The notes below the pieces were generated by a model. The model was not told the DNA's origin. It was given only the letters and a program-made list of their open reading frames with translations, and did no database searches. A DNA stretch of 30,033 nt, taken from contig DATDOY010000076.1 of the NCBI GenBank assembly GCA_035293045.1, positions 1-30,033 on the forward strand. The letters run 5' to 3'. This stretch comes from DATDOY01 sp035293045 (lineage in GTDB: Bacteria; Actinomycetota; Acidimicrobiia; IMCC26256; JACPCJ01). Position numbers and translations under genes: made by a program. Positions 15,808-25,234 of the stretch are shown in pieces (position 1 is the stretch's first letter; the number at the start of each line of letters is the position of its first letter).

Positions 15808-17133
15808 TCAGGCGGGCCGGTCGTACGCCACACGAATCCCGGCGAAGATCTGTCGGCGCTGGGGGTAGTCCCAGTTCCGGAATGTGGGGCGCGCGACGAG
15901 CGATCCGGTGGCCCACGACGCCCCCCGAAGCACTCGGTAGTCATCCCCGAAGAACACCTCGCTGTACTCGGGGTAGGGAAACGTCGCGTACCCCGGGTAG
16001 GGCGAGAAGGTGGACGCCGTCCACTCGTACACGTCCCCGATCATCTGCTCGACACCGTACGCCGACGCACCCAACGGGTAGGCACCGACGGTCGAGGGAC
16101 CAAACGCCCGGTGGTCGAGGTTGGCGCGGTCGGCCGCCGGCGCCTCGTCGCCCCACGGATATCGACGCGAGCGCCGAGCCGCGGGGTCCCACCGGGCGGC
16201 CTTCTCCCACTCGGACTCGGTCGGGAGCCGACCGCCGACCGACGCGCAGAACGCCTCGGCTTCCCAGTAGCTCACATGCTCGACGATCTCGACCGGATCC
16301 AGCGGGAACACAGAGCCGAAACGCCGGACGAGCCACCCGCCGCGCGACGCCGGACTCCAACCCTGGGGCATCCGGTGGCCGGTTTCGTTGCGCCACGCCC
16401 ACCCGTGCGGCGACCACCACTCCTCACGGTCGTATCCGCCGCGATCGATGAAGTCGGCATACCGACGAGCGCTCACGGGAAAGCGATCGATGGCGAAGGC
16501 GCCGAGGTCGACGCGCCAGGTGGGTCGCTCGTTGTCGTAGGCGTGCGCCGTGTCGTCGGTCCCCTGATCGAAGGGACCCGCCGGAATCGCCACCCGCTCG
16601 GTGTCGTCCACCGCCCGTGGGCGCGCTACGACGCGTCCCAAAGCCGGCTCGTAGGGGGGAAGGTCGCCTCGGAGGTCGAGGGCCTGAAGCATCGTCTCTT
16701 GGTGTTGCGCCTCGTGCTGAGCCACCATCGACCACACGTAGCCGTCGCGAACCAGGGGCCGGGCAGGATCAAAGGCGACCGCTCGCATGACGCTGAGCGC
16801 GCTCGCCCGCACGTCATCGAGGTACTCGAACGCCTCGGTTCGCCGCAGGATGTCGAGGTCGGCGCGGACCGAACGCGGGTTGTCGAACGGGTTGTACACC
16901 GCGTCGAGGCGTGCGTCGATCGGTCGGCGCCCCCCGACTTCGCGGAGGAGCCAGAGCTCCTCGAAGTTGGCCACGTGGCCGACATCCCAGATCAGCGGAC
17001 TCATGATCGGGTCGTGCTGACGTTCGAGGTCATCATCGGTGAGGGGAGCGAGGAGCCGGCGCGTGCGGAGGCGGAACTCCTCGAGCCACGCCACGAGCGT
17101 CACCCGTAGCGGGTCGGCGGTCGCGGTCCTCAT
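15808..17133 (-). CDS. egtB: Ergothioneine sulfoxide synthase EgtB
   Basis: A 441-residue non-haem iron enzyme that joins hercynine and gamma-glutamylcysteine with oxygen to form the sulfoxide. The N-terminal DinB-type domain supplies the three iron ligands: His53 in WDVGHVANFEE, and His140 and His144 in HEAQHQE. The C-terminal formylglycine-generating-enzyme-like domain (about 190-440) contains SYWEAEAFCASVGGRLPTESEWEKA split by variable parts, YPWGDE, GDVYEWTAS, VLRGASWAT and a closing FAGIRVAY. The length is normal. The ATG at 17133 overlaps the egtA stop as ATGA. An upstream in-frame Met at 17175 is not supported. Confidence 0.96.
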   Translation of the reverse strand: MRTATADPLRVTLVAWLEEFRLRTRRLLAPLTDDDLERQHDPIMSPLIWDVGHVANFEELWLLREVGGRRPIDARLDAVYNPFDNPRSVRADLDILRRTEAFEYLDDVRASALSVMRAVAFDPARPLVRDGYVWSMVAQHEAQHQETMLQALDLRGDLPPYEPALGRVVARPRAVDDTERVAIPAGPFDQGTDDTAHAYDNERPTWRVDLGAFAIDRFPVSARRYADFIDRGGYDREEWWSPHGWAWRNETGHRMPQGWSPASRGGWLVRRFGSVFPLDPVEIVEHVSYWEAEAFCASVGGRLPTESEWEKAARWDPAARRSRRYPWGDEAPAADRANLDHRAFGPSTVGAYPLGASAYGVEQMIGDVYEWTASTFSPYPGYATFPYPEYSEVFFGDDYRVLRGASWATGSLVARPTFRNWDYPQRRQIFAGIRVAYDRPA

Positions 17134-18500
17134 CGCCCGCTCGTGGCGAACTGGGGAACCGGTTCGGCCACCCACGCAAGGGCGCGGGCCGGGCTGTCGG
17201 CGAGGAGCTCACGGACCTCGTCGGCCGGGCAGCGTCCCCGAAGCGTGAAGCGCTCGAGAAACTCCTCGGTGCGGACGAGCATCTCGCGGGTGACGTAGCC
17301 GTCAGGGAGACGCATCGCTCCTTCGAGCGCATACGACCACGCCTCGACGGCAAGGGCGCACATCGAAGGCGGAGCCACGCCCCGTGCCGCCGCATCGGCC
17401 CAGAGCTGCGGAAGGAACGACCGCTGAGGACCAAGGAGGTCGAGCAAAGTCGACCGCGCCGTCGGATCTTCGATCGCGCCCACGAGAAGGACGAGCGGCA
17501 CACAACGCCATTGGTGCGGGATGGCGTCGATGCTTCGGAACTCCACCTTCCCTCGCGGACGTAGCTCGAGGAACAGCGTCGACACGTGGTAGCGGAGGTC
17601 GGTGGCGGTTGGGAAGCCGAACTCCGGGTGCCCGTCGCGGATCCACGCCCCAAACGTCCATCCGGGCCGGCCTGGTTCGGCGTCGGCGGACCCGGTCCGC
17701 ACCAGGAGCACGTCCGCGTCGATCGCGGCGCGGGTCATGTGGGTGATCGGGTCGTCGCTGCTCCCGTCGACGAGCGCCGACGGAAAGCCCGTGCGCGTCG
17801 GATCGAGCGCCTGCCACGCCGCGGCGCGAGCGCTCGCGTGCCCGGGCGATGGGCTATTGGCGAAGGTGGCCGTAAGAAGTGGCGAGACCAGGTTGCCGAC
17901 GAGCCACCTCTCGGCTCGGTCGGTCGCTCGACCGAGGTCGAGGCTGATCTGGAGCGAGCACGAGTGACGCATCATGAGGGGTCCGGCGTGGCCTCGCGCC
18001 CGGAAATAGGCGTCCATGGCGGGGTAGCGGAAGGCAGGGAGCTGCTGTTCGACGGTCTCGAGGTCGTGCCAGAGGTCGATGCCAGACGACGCGAGGACCG
18101 CGGAGGACAACGCGAAGGTCTCGGCAAGCTCGGCGCTCACCGCGTCGCTGACGGCCATTGCCCCCGCCGCCGTGTCGTGCGGACGCGTGACGTGCTCAAC
18201 CTGTCCCCCGGGTTCGAAGGTCAGATGCCCACCGTCGGCAAGGGCGTACGCCGGAAGACCGCGAATCTCTTGCTGCTCGCCAAAGCGGTCGCCCAACACC
18301 GCTCTCGTGCACAGATCGCCGTCGGCGATGGTCAGGCGTCCCGCCGTCGGGTGGATGGGAAAGCGTTCGACTTCGAGGCCGACCTTCCCCGGGCCATCGG
18401 CGCGCTCGTCTCCAGGGAAACACTGCTCGGCGATCACGTCCTCGACCTCGCCCACCGTGAGGCGTGGCTCATCCGCGAAACGGCGATCGACTGGGCTCAT
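17130..18500 (-). CDS. egtA: Glutamate-cysteine ligase EgtA
   Basis: A 456-residue GCS2-family ligase that makes gamma-glutamylcysteine, the sulfur donor for EgtB. GKVGLEVERFP is the ATP/Mg-binding Glu motif. GGHLTFEPGGQVEHVTRP is the conserved substrate-binding segment, and MMRHSCSLQISLDLG, ATFANSPSPG and GKVEFRSIDAIPHQWR are other family blocks. First gene of the egtABCD operon. The ATG at 18500 has GAGGAG about 5 nt upstream. Position beside egtB, egtC and egtD argues for EgtA rather than a general glutathione or mycothiol-related ligase. Confidence 0.93.
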   Translation of the reverse strand: MSPVDRRFADEPRLTVGEVEDVIAEQCFPGDERADGPGKVGLEVERFPIHPTAGRLTIADGDLCTRAVLGDRFGEQQEIRGLPAYALADGGHLTFEPGGQVEHVTRPHDTAAGAMAVSDAVSAELAETFALSSAVLASSGIDLWHDLETVEQQLPAFRYPAMDAYFRARGHAGPLMMRHSCSLQISLDLGRATDRAERWLVGNLVSPLLTATFANSPSPGHASARAAAWQALDPTRTGFPSALVDGSSDDPITHMTRAAIDADVLLVRTGSADAEPGRPGWTFGAWIRDGHPEFGFPTATDLRYHVSTLFLELRPRGKVEFRSIDAIPHQWRCVPLVLLVGAIEDPTARSTLLDLLGPQRSFLPQLWADAAARGVAPPSMCALAVEAWSYALEGAMRLPDGYVTREMLVRTEEFLERFTLRGRCPADEVRELLADSPARALAWVAEPVPQFATSGR

Positions 18501-18532
18501 GTCGCTCCTCGAGAGCCTCCCGAAACGAAGCG

Positions 18533-18550
18533 AGCCCGCACCTGCGGGCT
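18533..18550 (-). promoter_or_regulatory. Hairpin in the egtA leader
   Basis: AGCCCGCA (18533-18540) and TGCGGGCT (18543-18550) form a compact GC-rich hairpin 33 nt upstream of the egtA ATG. In the minus direction it is followed by a T-rich TTCGCTTCGTTTC. It could be an attenuator of egtA or a terminator of read-through from the upstream gene. Confidence 0.4.
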
Positions 18551-18694
18551 ACTGCGACGCTAGCGGCTCGACGCGGCGAAGGGCAGGCACCCCTCGATGG
18601 GCACGAAACCGACCATCCGCGCCGATGATTCCCCCAGCCGTCGATCCCATGCTCACTCGGGTGGCGGGCATCGGTGGCTCGGCGTCGGCGCGCC

Positions 18695-18729
18695 GAGGGT
18701 GGCGGCACCGATCCGGTGCCGCCACCCTC
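18695..18729 (-). terminator. Strong terminator hairpin after the LPRTG protein gene
   Basis: GAGGGTGGCGGCACCG (18695-18710) and CGGTGCCGCCACCCTC (18714-18729) form a perfect 16-bp stem with a 3-nt loop, 18 nt after the stop codon at 18748. No U-tract. Confidence 0.8.
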
Positions 18730-18747
18730 ACGTCGTCGCAGGATTCG

Positions 18748-19524
18748 CTACAGGACCCGGCGGTTCAGCAAGAACCGTCGACCGCCAAGGCCGGTCAGGA
18801 CGAGGCCGAGGCCGGCAACCATCCCGGCCGCGTAGTCCGATCCGGTCCGAGGCAGTTCCTCCTCAGCGACGGAGGCCGGCGCGACCGCCACGCTGCCCGG
18901 AGCCGGCGATACCACCACACCGAGCACGGCCGGAGCCGTCGTCGTGGTCGGAGCCGTGGTCGTCGTGGTCGGAGCCGTAGTCGTCGTGGTCACACAGCCG
19001 GTGTGTGCCGGGTTCGTCTTGCCGATCCCCTTGTTGCCGTCACACTCGTAGCCGTTGTTGTTATCGGACCCATCCGGCTGCTGGCCAGGAGGGTTCTTGT
19101 TGTCGGCGTTGCCGACACACCCTGCGCACGGCTGGCCGGTGGCATTCCCATCGCCGTTCCCGTTCTCGGAGGGAGAGCCGTCGCGAGTCGAGCAGTAGGC
19201 GCCGCAGTCACCGCCGTTGTTGGCACCGCCCGGATTCAGGTCGGCATTGGACAGAGGCTGCGGATCGGTCAGTCCCGCGTTCCCATTGGAGTGAGCCTGG
19301 CCATTGGCGCTGGCGTTGGGATCTCCGTTGGCATTGGCACCGGGATCTCCGCTGGCGTTGGCATTGGCGTTGGCATTGGCACTTCCTTCACCATTTCCGT
19401 TGCCGTTGTTCGCGCCCGCATTCGTGCTGGCGACGGCAATGACGAAGGAGATCAGAAGGCACGCGGCGCCCGCACGAAGAGCGCTGAGTCCGGGACGGTT
19501 TGTACGCGAGTCAGGTCGAAGCAC
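18748..19524 (-). CDS. Asn/Gly-rich LPRTG-anchored surface protein
   Basis: A 258-residue secreted protein. A basic N-terminus and hydrophobic helix (CLLISFVIAVAS) end at about residue 38 in NAGA, a signal-peptidase-like site. The mature part is low complexity: NGNGNGEGSANANANANA, more Asn/Gly/Asp-rich sequence and cysteines in pairs (CGAYC, CAGC). Next comes a Thr/Ala/Pro stretch (TTTTTAPTTTTTAP) typical of wall-spanning segments. The C-terminus is EELPRTG (LPRTG at 224-228), a hydrophobic helix and a basic tail RRFLLNRR, a classical sortase signal. The GTG at 19524 is chosen because GAGAGG lies 6 nt before it; an upstream in-frame ATG (19593) falls in the structured leader. No sortase gene is in the window. 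Role unknown. Confidence 0.8.
   Translation of the reverse strand: MLRPDSRTNRPGLSALRAGAACLLISFVIAVASTNAGANNGNGNGEGSANANANANASGDPGANANGDPNASANGQAHSNGNAGLTDPQPLSNADLNPGGANNGGDCGAYCSTRDGSPSENGNGDGNATGQPCAGCVGNADNKNPPGQQPDGSDNNNGYECDGNKGIGKTNPAHTGCVTTTTTAPTTTTTAPTTTTAPAVLGVVVSPAPGSVAVAPASVAEEELPRTGSDYAAGMVAGLGLVLTGLGGRRFLLNRRVL
19300..19390 (-). repeat. GGCATTGGC/GGCGTTGGC-type low-complexity DNA repeat
   Basis: Short repeats of GGCATTGGC and GGCGTTGGC and two copies of GGGATCTCCG-like units lie inside the LPRTG gene and encode its Asn-Ala and Gly-Asp-Pro stretches. Such repeats may change in copy number by slippage. Confidence 0.6.
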
Positions 19525-19610
19525 CACACACACCTCTCGTTCGGAGGTGCGGGGTCGGTTTCGCCATTGGCTCCCCGCGGGCCCGGCGACCAAAAGATCA
19601 CCCGCGGTTC
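19525..19610 (-). promoter_or_regulatory. Structured 5' leader of the LPRTG gene with alternative hairpins
   Basis: Three stems can form in the transcript. H1 pairs 19601-19607 with 19575-19581 (CCGCGGG/CCCGCGG), with an inner GATC-TTTT-GGTC stem. H2 pairs 19573-19578 with 19549-19554 (GCGGGG/CCCCGC) and uses four bases of H1, so H1 and H2 exclude each other. H3 pairs 19544-19549 with 19531-19536 (CACCTC/GAGGTG) and covers the GAGAGG ribosome site just before the GTG. The layout resembles a regulatory leader, but it matches no riboswitch class I can name. Confidence 0.45.
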
Positions 19611-19672
19611 ACAGCCTCCCCACTGTCCTCATTCGTTGGACGAGCCGAACGTACGGACGGCGGGAAAGGGCA

Positions 19673-19688
19673 TCATCAATATTGATGA
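19673..19688. promoter_or_regulatory. 16-bp AT-rich palindrome, candidate operator
   Basis: TCATCAATATTGATGA is a perfect palindrome in otherwise GC-rich intergenic DNA, about 150 bp upstream of the LPRTG gene and 130 bp past the copA stop. Its size and symmetry fit a dimeric repressor site. The protein is unknown. Confidence 0.5.
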
Positions 19689-19775
19689 CTAGTCCTCGCA
19701 GCCTTGACCGGATGCGCCCCGGTCGCGCACTCGGTGTCCGACTTCGGACCGCCAGGGTGCGGGAAACGACGACCG

Positions 19776-19801
19776 CGGGGCCGGGTCGACGCCCGGTCCC
19801 G
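19776..19801 (-). terminator. Candidate terminator of the csoR-copA operon
   Basis: CGGGGCCGGG (19776-19785) and CCCGGTCCCG (19792-19801) pair over 10 bp with one mismatch and a 6-nt loop, 16 nt after the copA stop codon. Confidence 0.6.
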
Positions 19802-19817
19802 ACACAGACAGCCGCCG

Positions 19818-22057
<2,240 letters not shown>

Positions 22058-22061
<4 letters not shown>

Positions 22062-22372
22062 GAAGCCGTGTCTCCGCTCAGCTCGAGTTCGGGCCCGGGT
22101 CCCGTGCTGATGCGGTCGTAGCGGAGCGCCTCCATCAGCTCGTCGACGATCTCATCGGTCCGCCCCGCCGCCATCGCCGCCGCCACGCACGTCTCGAGGT
22201 GGTTGCGGAGCATGATCCGGCTGGCCCGCTCGAGCGAACCTTGCACCGCCGAGAGCTGCTTCATCACCTCGGGGCAATAGGTGTCGTCCTCGACCATGCG
22301 AAGGACGGCGTCGAGGTGCCCTCTCGCCGTCTTCAGCCGGTTCAACACGGACCGCTGGTGCTCGGGTTTCAT
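22058..22372 (-). CDS. csoR: Copper-sensing repressor CsoR
   Basis: A 104-residue all-helical CsoR/RcnR-family regulator. Cys33 (in TYCPEV), His58 and Cys62 (in RNHLETC) have the same spacing (25 and 4) as the Cu(I) ligands of mycobacterial CsoR. This supports copper over nickel, formaldehyde or persulfide sensing. Binding Cu(I) would release the operator and induce csoR-copA. The ATG at 22372 is preceded by an AGGATAGGATC stretch. GC-rich inverted repeats lie just upstream. The gene is divergent from nhaA. Confidence 0.95.
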
Positions 22373-22382
22373 GATCCTATCC

Positions 22383-22433
22383 TACCCCTCCCGGGGTGGG
22401 GCTGCCACCCCACTTTGGCCGTCCTTGGGGTAG
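22383..22433. promoter_or_regulatory. Candidate CsoR operator region
   Basis: TACCCCTCCCGGGGTG (22383-22398) is an imperfect palindrome beginning 10 nt upstream of csoR. It overlaps a second inverted repeat, GGGGTGG (22393-22399) with CCACCCC (22405-22411). CTACCCC at 22382-22388 and GGGGTAG at 22427-22433 also mirror each other. Known CsoR sites are G/C-tract inverted repeats with T/A edges, so the fit is good. Which pair is used cannot be told from sequence. Confidence 0.6.
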
Positions 22434-22580
22434 GCCGGGCCGGGCCGCAGCGCCACAGCAAGGCATGGTCGTCCGCTCACCGCGCGTGCCATGGCCGAGC
22501 GAGACGTCCCCACGCCAATAGGGTGGTGGAAACCGAACAACGAGGGTGTGCCGGGAAGCCTGGTCGGCGGGAGTGCTCTC

Positions 22581-23897
22581 ATGCCTAGACCCGGCGAGGC
22601 CAGGCGAACCCGGCGGATCTCCCGCGCCGCGCAGGCCTTCGTGCACACGGAAGCTTCCGCGGGCATCGTCCTCTTTGGAGCTGCCGTCGTCGCCCTCGTC
22701 TGGTCGAACTCCCCGTGGGACGCCACCTACACCCGCCTCTGGGACGCGGAACTCGGGATCGAGCTCGCTGACCTGCACCTCCGCCAGGACCTTCGCCATT
22801 GGGTGAACGACGGCCTCATGGCGCTGTTCTTCCTCGTGGTGGGGCTCGAGGTGAAGCGAGAGGTGGTCGACGGCGAACTCAGTAACCGCAGGGCGGCGGC
22901 GCTCCCCCTGCTCGCTGCGCTGGGTGGGATGGTCGTCCCCGCGGTCGTGTACACGGCTCTCAACGTCGGGCGGGCGGGTGCCGACGGCTGGGGGGTCCCG
23001 GTCGCCACCGACATCGCCTTCGCCTTGGCGGTGCTCGCCGTGGTGGATCGACGGGCCAACCCGGCCCTCAAAGCGTTCTTGCTCACCCTGGCGGTCGCCG
23101 ATGACATCGGGGCGATCATCGTGATCGCCGTGTTCTACGCGGGCTCGCTCAGCGCGTCGTGGCTCTTCGCCGCGGCTGGAATCGCGGCCGCGACGTGGTT
23201 CACGCTGCGCATGGGTCTGCGCTCGGTCGGCGTGTACGTCATCCTCGGCCTCGCGTTGTGGCTGGCAGTCTTCGAATCCGGCCTCCACGCCACGATCGCC
23301 GGGGTGACGCTCGGCCTCATTACCCCGGCGCGGGTGGTGGCGCGGAGAAAGAACCGCGGTCGGGGGTCGCGCCGGCCGTTACTCGAGCGCGTCGAAGGGT
23401 CCCTCCACCCGTGGACGAGCTTCGTCGTGGTGCCGATCTTCGCTCTCGCCAACAGCGGGATCGCGCTCGGGAGCCTCGAGATCAACAGCGAGGGCGCGGC
23501 AGTGGTGGCCGGTACGGTCGCGGGCCTCCTGGTCGGCAAGTTCGCCGGCATCCTCGGGGTCTCGTGGCTCGCCGTTCGGGTAGGCGTCGGTCGACTTCCT
23601 GCTGGTGTCACCTGGACCGAAATGGCAGGCGTCGCCGCCTGCGCCGGGATCGGATTCACCGTGTCCCTCTTCATCGCGGGCCTCGCGTTCGCGGACGCGG
23701 CACTCATCGATGCGGCCAAGGTTGGGATCCTCGGGGGTTCCTTCCTCGCGGGCGCCGCCGGCGCGCTGATCCTTCGGCGAGCAGGGAGAACGCGAGACCG
23801 GATGGGCCGCGGTCACCCGTCGGAGTCGGCGGGTGATCGACGACCGACGGATGAGGGCGGTAGCGACGGGCGTCACGAATCGAGGATGAAGCGGTAG
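22581..23897 (+). CDS. nhaA: Na+/H+ antiporter NhaA
   Basis: A 438-residue NhaA antiporter with the usual 12 or so membrane helices. VADDIGAIIVI holds the two adjacent Asp residues that bind Na+ and protons in the E. coli protein. PVATDIAFALAVLAVV, ESGLHATIAGVTLG and FALANSGI are other family motifs. It would export sodium and help control cytoplasmic pH. The C-terminal tail (about 40 residues, RTRDRMGRG onward) is polar and extends beyond the normal end. The frame is open from an ATG at 22491, but the ATG at 22581 has GGCGGGAG 7-8 nt ahead, so it is preferred. The two choices differ by 30 residues. Confidence 0.93.
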   Translation: MPRPGEARRTRRISRAAQAFVHTEASAGIVLFGAAVVALVWSNSPWDATYTRLWDAELGIELADLHLRQDLRHWVNDGLMALFFLVVGLEVKREVVDGELSNRRAAALPLLAALGGMVVPAVVYTALNVGRAGADGWGVPVATDIAFALAVLAVVDRRANPALKAFLLTLAVADDIGAIIVIAVFYAGSLSASWLFAAAGIAAATWFTLRMGLRSVGVYVILGLALWLAVFESGLHATIAGVTLGLITPARVVARRKNRGRGSRRPLLERVEGSLHPWTSFVVVPIFALANSGIALGSLEINSEGAAVVAGTVAGLLVGKFAGILGVSWLAVRVGVGRLPAGVTWTEMAGVAACAGIGFTVSLFIAGLAFADAALIDAAKVGILGGSFLAGAAGALILRRAGRTRDRMGRGHPSESAGDRRPTDEGGSDGRHESRMKR

Positions 23898-23926
23898 CCG
23901 TCGGCCTGGTCGTGTTCGTGGACGCG

Positions 23927-23946
23927 CGACGGAGCGTGCCCCGTCG
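23927..23946. terminator. Hairpin between convergent nhaA and SRPBCC genes
   Basis: CGACGG (23927-23932) and CCGTCG (23941-23946) pair around an 8-nt loop in the 88-bp gap between two convergent genes. It could terminate from both sides. The stem is short and there is no U-tract. Confidence 0.35.
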
Positions 23947-23985
23947 ATCGCGACGCGCCAACAGGTGAATGGACCGAGCGCCGCG

Positions 23986-24489
23986 TCAGGACGCCGGTTC
24001 GACGGCGGTCTTCACATTCTGGAGTGTCTGCTCCATGCCGGCTCGCACCGCCGAGATTCGGCCCGTGCGTTCAAAGAAGGAGGCCAACTCATCTCCGCCG
24101 GCTTTCGGCCTCGGGATGCGAACGGTGTGGCGCACCAGCGTTCCGCTCGGGGTCGTGGAGAGATCGAAGAGCCAGTGGACTTCGATCTGATGGTCCTCGG
24201 TCTCACCCGGTTCGAGCGGGAACAGGGAGACCCAGCCCAGTCGTCGCGGTGGGTCCACTTCCTCGATGACACATCGAGGGGAAAACGAGCCGACCTCACC
24301 GGTCTTGACGTCACTCTCGAACGTCGTCCCGACTGCGAGGGGACCACTCATGCGGACGGCGAGCACTTCCCCGCTTCCGGCGAGCGCCGGGTGTCGCGGG
24401 ATGTCGGAGACGATCGCCCAGACCTGCGCGGTGGAGGCGTTGATCCGGAGCTCTGCGTCGGCACCCCAGCCGTCCTCGACACCCGACAT
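23986..24489 (-). CDS. SRPBCC family protein (START/polyketide-cyclase fold)
   Basis: A 167-residue protein with the SRPBCC helix-grip pattern. The N-terminal strand ELRINASTAQVWAIVSDIPRHPAL is typical of the family, followed by strands such as GTTFESDVKTGEVGSF, CVIEEVDPPRRLGWVS and IEVHWLFDLSTTPSGTLVRHTVRI. A long C-terminal helix (ERTGRISAVRAGMEQTLQNVKT) completes the fold. Members bind hydrophobic ligands or act as cyclases; the ligand is unknown. The ATG at 24489 is preferred over an upstream in-frame start at 24693, which would run antisense into the DUF1326 gene. Confidence 0.82.
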   Translation of the reverse strand: MSGVEDGWGADAELRINASTAQVWAIVSDIPRHPALAGSGEVLAVRMSGPLAVGTTFESDVKTGEVGSFSPRCVIEEVDPPRRLGWVSLFPLEPGETEDHQIEVHWLFDLSTTPSGTLVRHTVRIPRPKAGGDELASFFERTGRISAVRAGMEQTLQNVKTAVEPAS

Positions 24490-24628
24490 CGAACCGAGGC
24501 TACCTGGCACGTCGTCGCCGAACGCTGGTGTGGTCAGCCAACGCGGAGTCCTGCGGGAGAGGATGGCACCGAGCACGACGCGCCGGATCGTCGTACGCTC
24601 ACCCCAACCCGACGGGAAGGAGGGTCCC

Positions 24629-25234
24629 ATGGCGTGGACCATGAAGTTGCGGTTGTTGGAGTCGTGCAGCTGTGCGCAGATGTGCCCGTGCATCCTCGGC
24701 CCAGCCCAGCCTGATCAGGAGTGGTGCTCAGGCGTATTCGGGATGGAGATCATTGAAGGCGACTCCGATGGGGTCGACCTGTCCGGCGCCAAAGCCGTGA
24801 TGCATTTCGAACTGCAAGGCGACTTCGTCAGCGGCATCGACAAGGCCAAGCTGTACCTGGACCCGAGCATCTCGGACGCGCAGCGTTCTCAACTCGACGC
24901 CATCTTCCACGGTGAGAAGGGCGGCCTGTGGGGCGGGATGCGCGAGGCGATCGGGGAATGGCTGCCTTCGACCGTCGCGAAGATCGACTTCGGCGGAGCG
25001 GACGCACCAGGGGTCACCGTCGAAGGCATCGGCCAGGTCGTGCTCCAGCCGATCAATGCCGAGGACGGCGCGCCCGCGACGATCGCCGGCGCGCCCGTCA
25101 TCCGCGCCTTCGGCATGAAGTCGGAGCACCTTGCCTACGCACAGGGGACGAGCTTCGCCGACCCCGAGCTGCGTTCGTGGGAAAGCCTGGGCGCCGGAGG
25201 GATCGTCCCCGAACTCGTCGAGTGGGCCGGCTGA
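24629..25234 (+). CDS. DUF1326 domain protein
   Basis: A 201-residue protein of the DUF1326 family. The conserved N-terminal ESCSCAQMCPCILG holds Cys13, Cys15, Cys19 and Cys21, with a further Cys33 in EWCSGVFGM; this looks like a metal-binding site. The rest is beta-rich, with VMHFELQGDF, IDFGGADAPGVTVEGIGQVVLQPI and IRAFGMKSEHLAYAQGTSFAD. No signal peptide or membrane helix is seen. AAGGAGG (24617-24623) lies 5 nt before the ATG. The stop codon overlaps the start of the DUF2182 gene. These two families are often neighbours, which suggests joint work in metal handling; biochemistry is not established. Confidence 0.9.
   Translation: MAWTMKLRLLESCSCAQMCPCILGPAQPDQEWCSGVFGMEIIEGDSDGVDLSGAKAVMHFELQGDFVSGIDKAKLYLDPSISDAQRSQLDAIFHGEKGGLWGGMREAIGEWLPSTVAKIDFGGADAPGVTVEGIGQVVLQPINAEDGAPATIAGAPVIRAFGMKSEHLAYAQGTSFADPELRSWESLGAGGIVPELVEWAG

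Noticed and set aside
15763..17109. 448-codon plus-strand frame opposite egtB
   Set aside because: Shadow of egtB, whose iron ligands and C-terminal domain are intact.
19525..19610. Known c-di-GMP or c-di-AMP riboswitch upstream of the LPRTG gene
   Set aside because: The conserved cores I know for these classes (for example GCAAAGCC or GACAGCUAACUCCG) are absent, so only a general structured leader is reported.
23873..23990. Short minus-strand frame ending HEHDQADGYRFILDS
   Set aside because: It reads like plausible protein but has no ATG or GTG start in the gap and overlaps the nhaA 3' end. A gene remnant is possible but cannot be supported.
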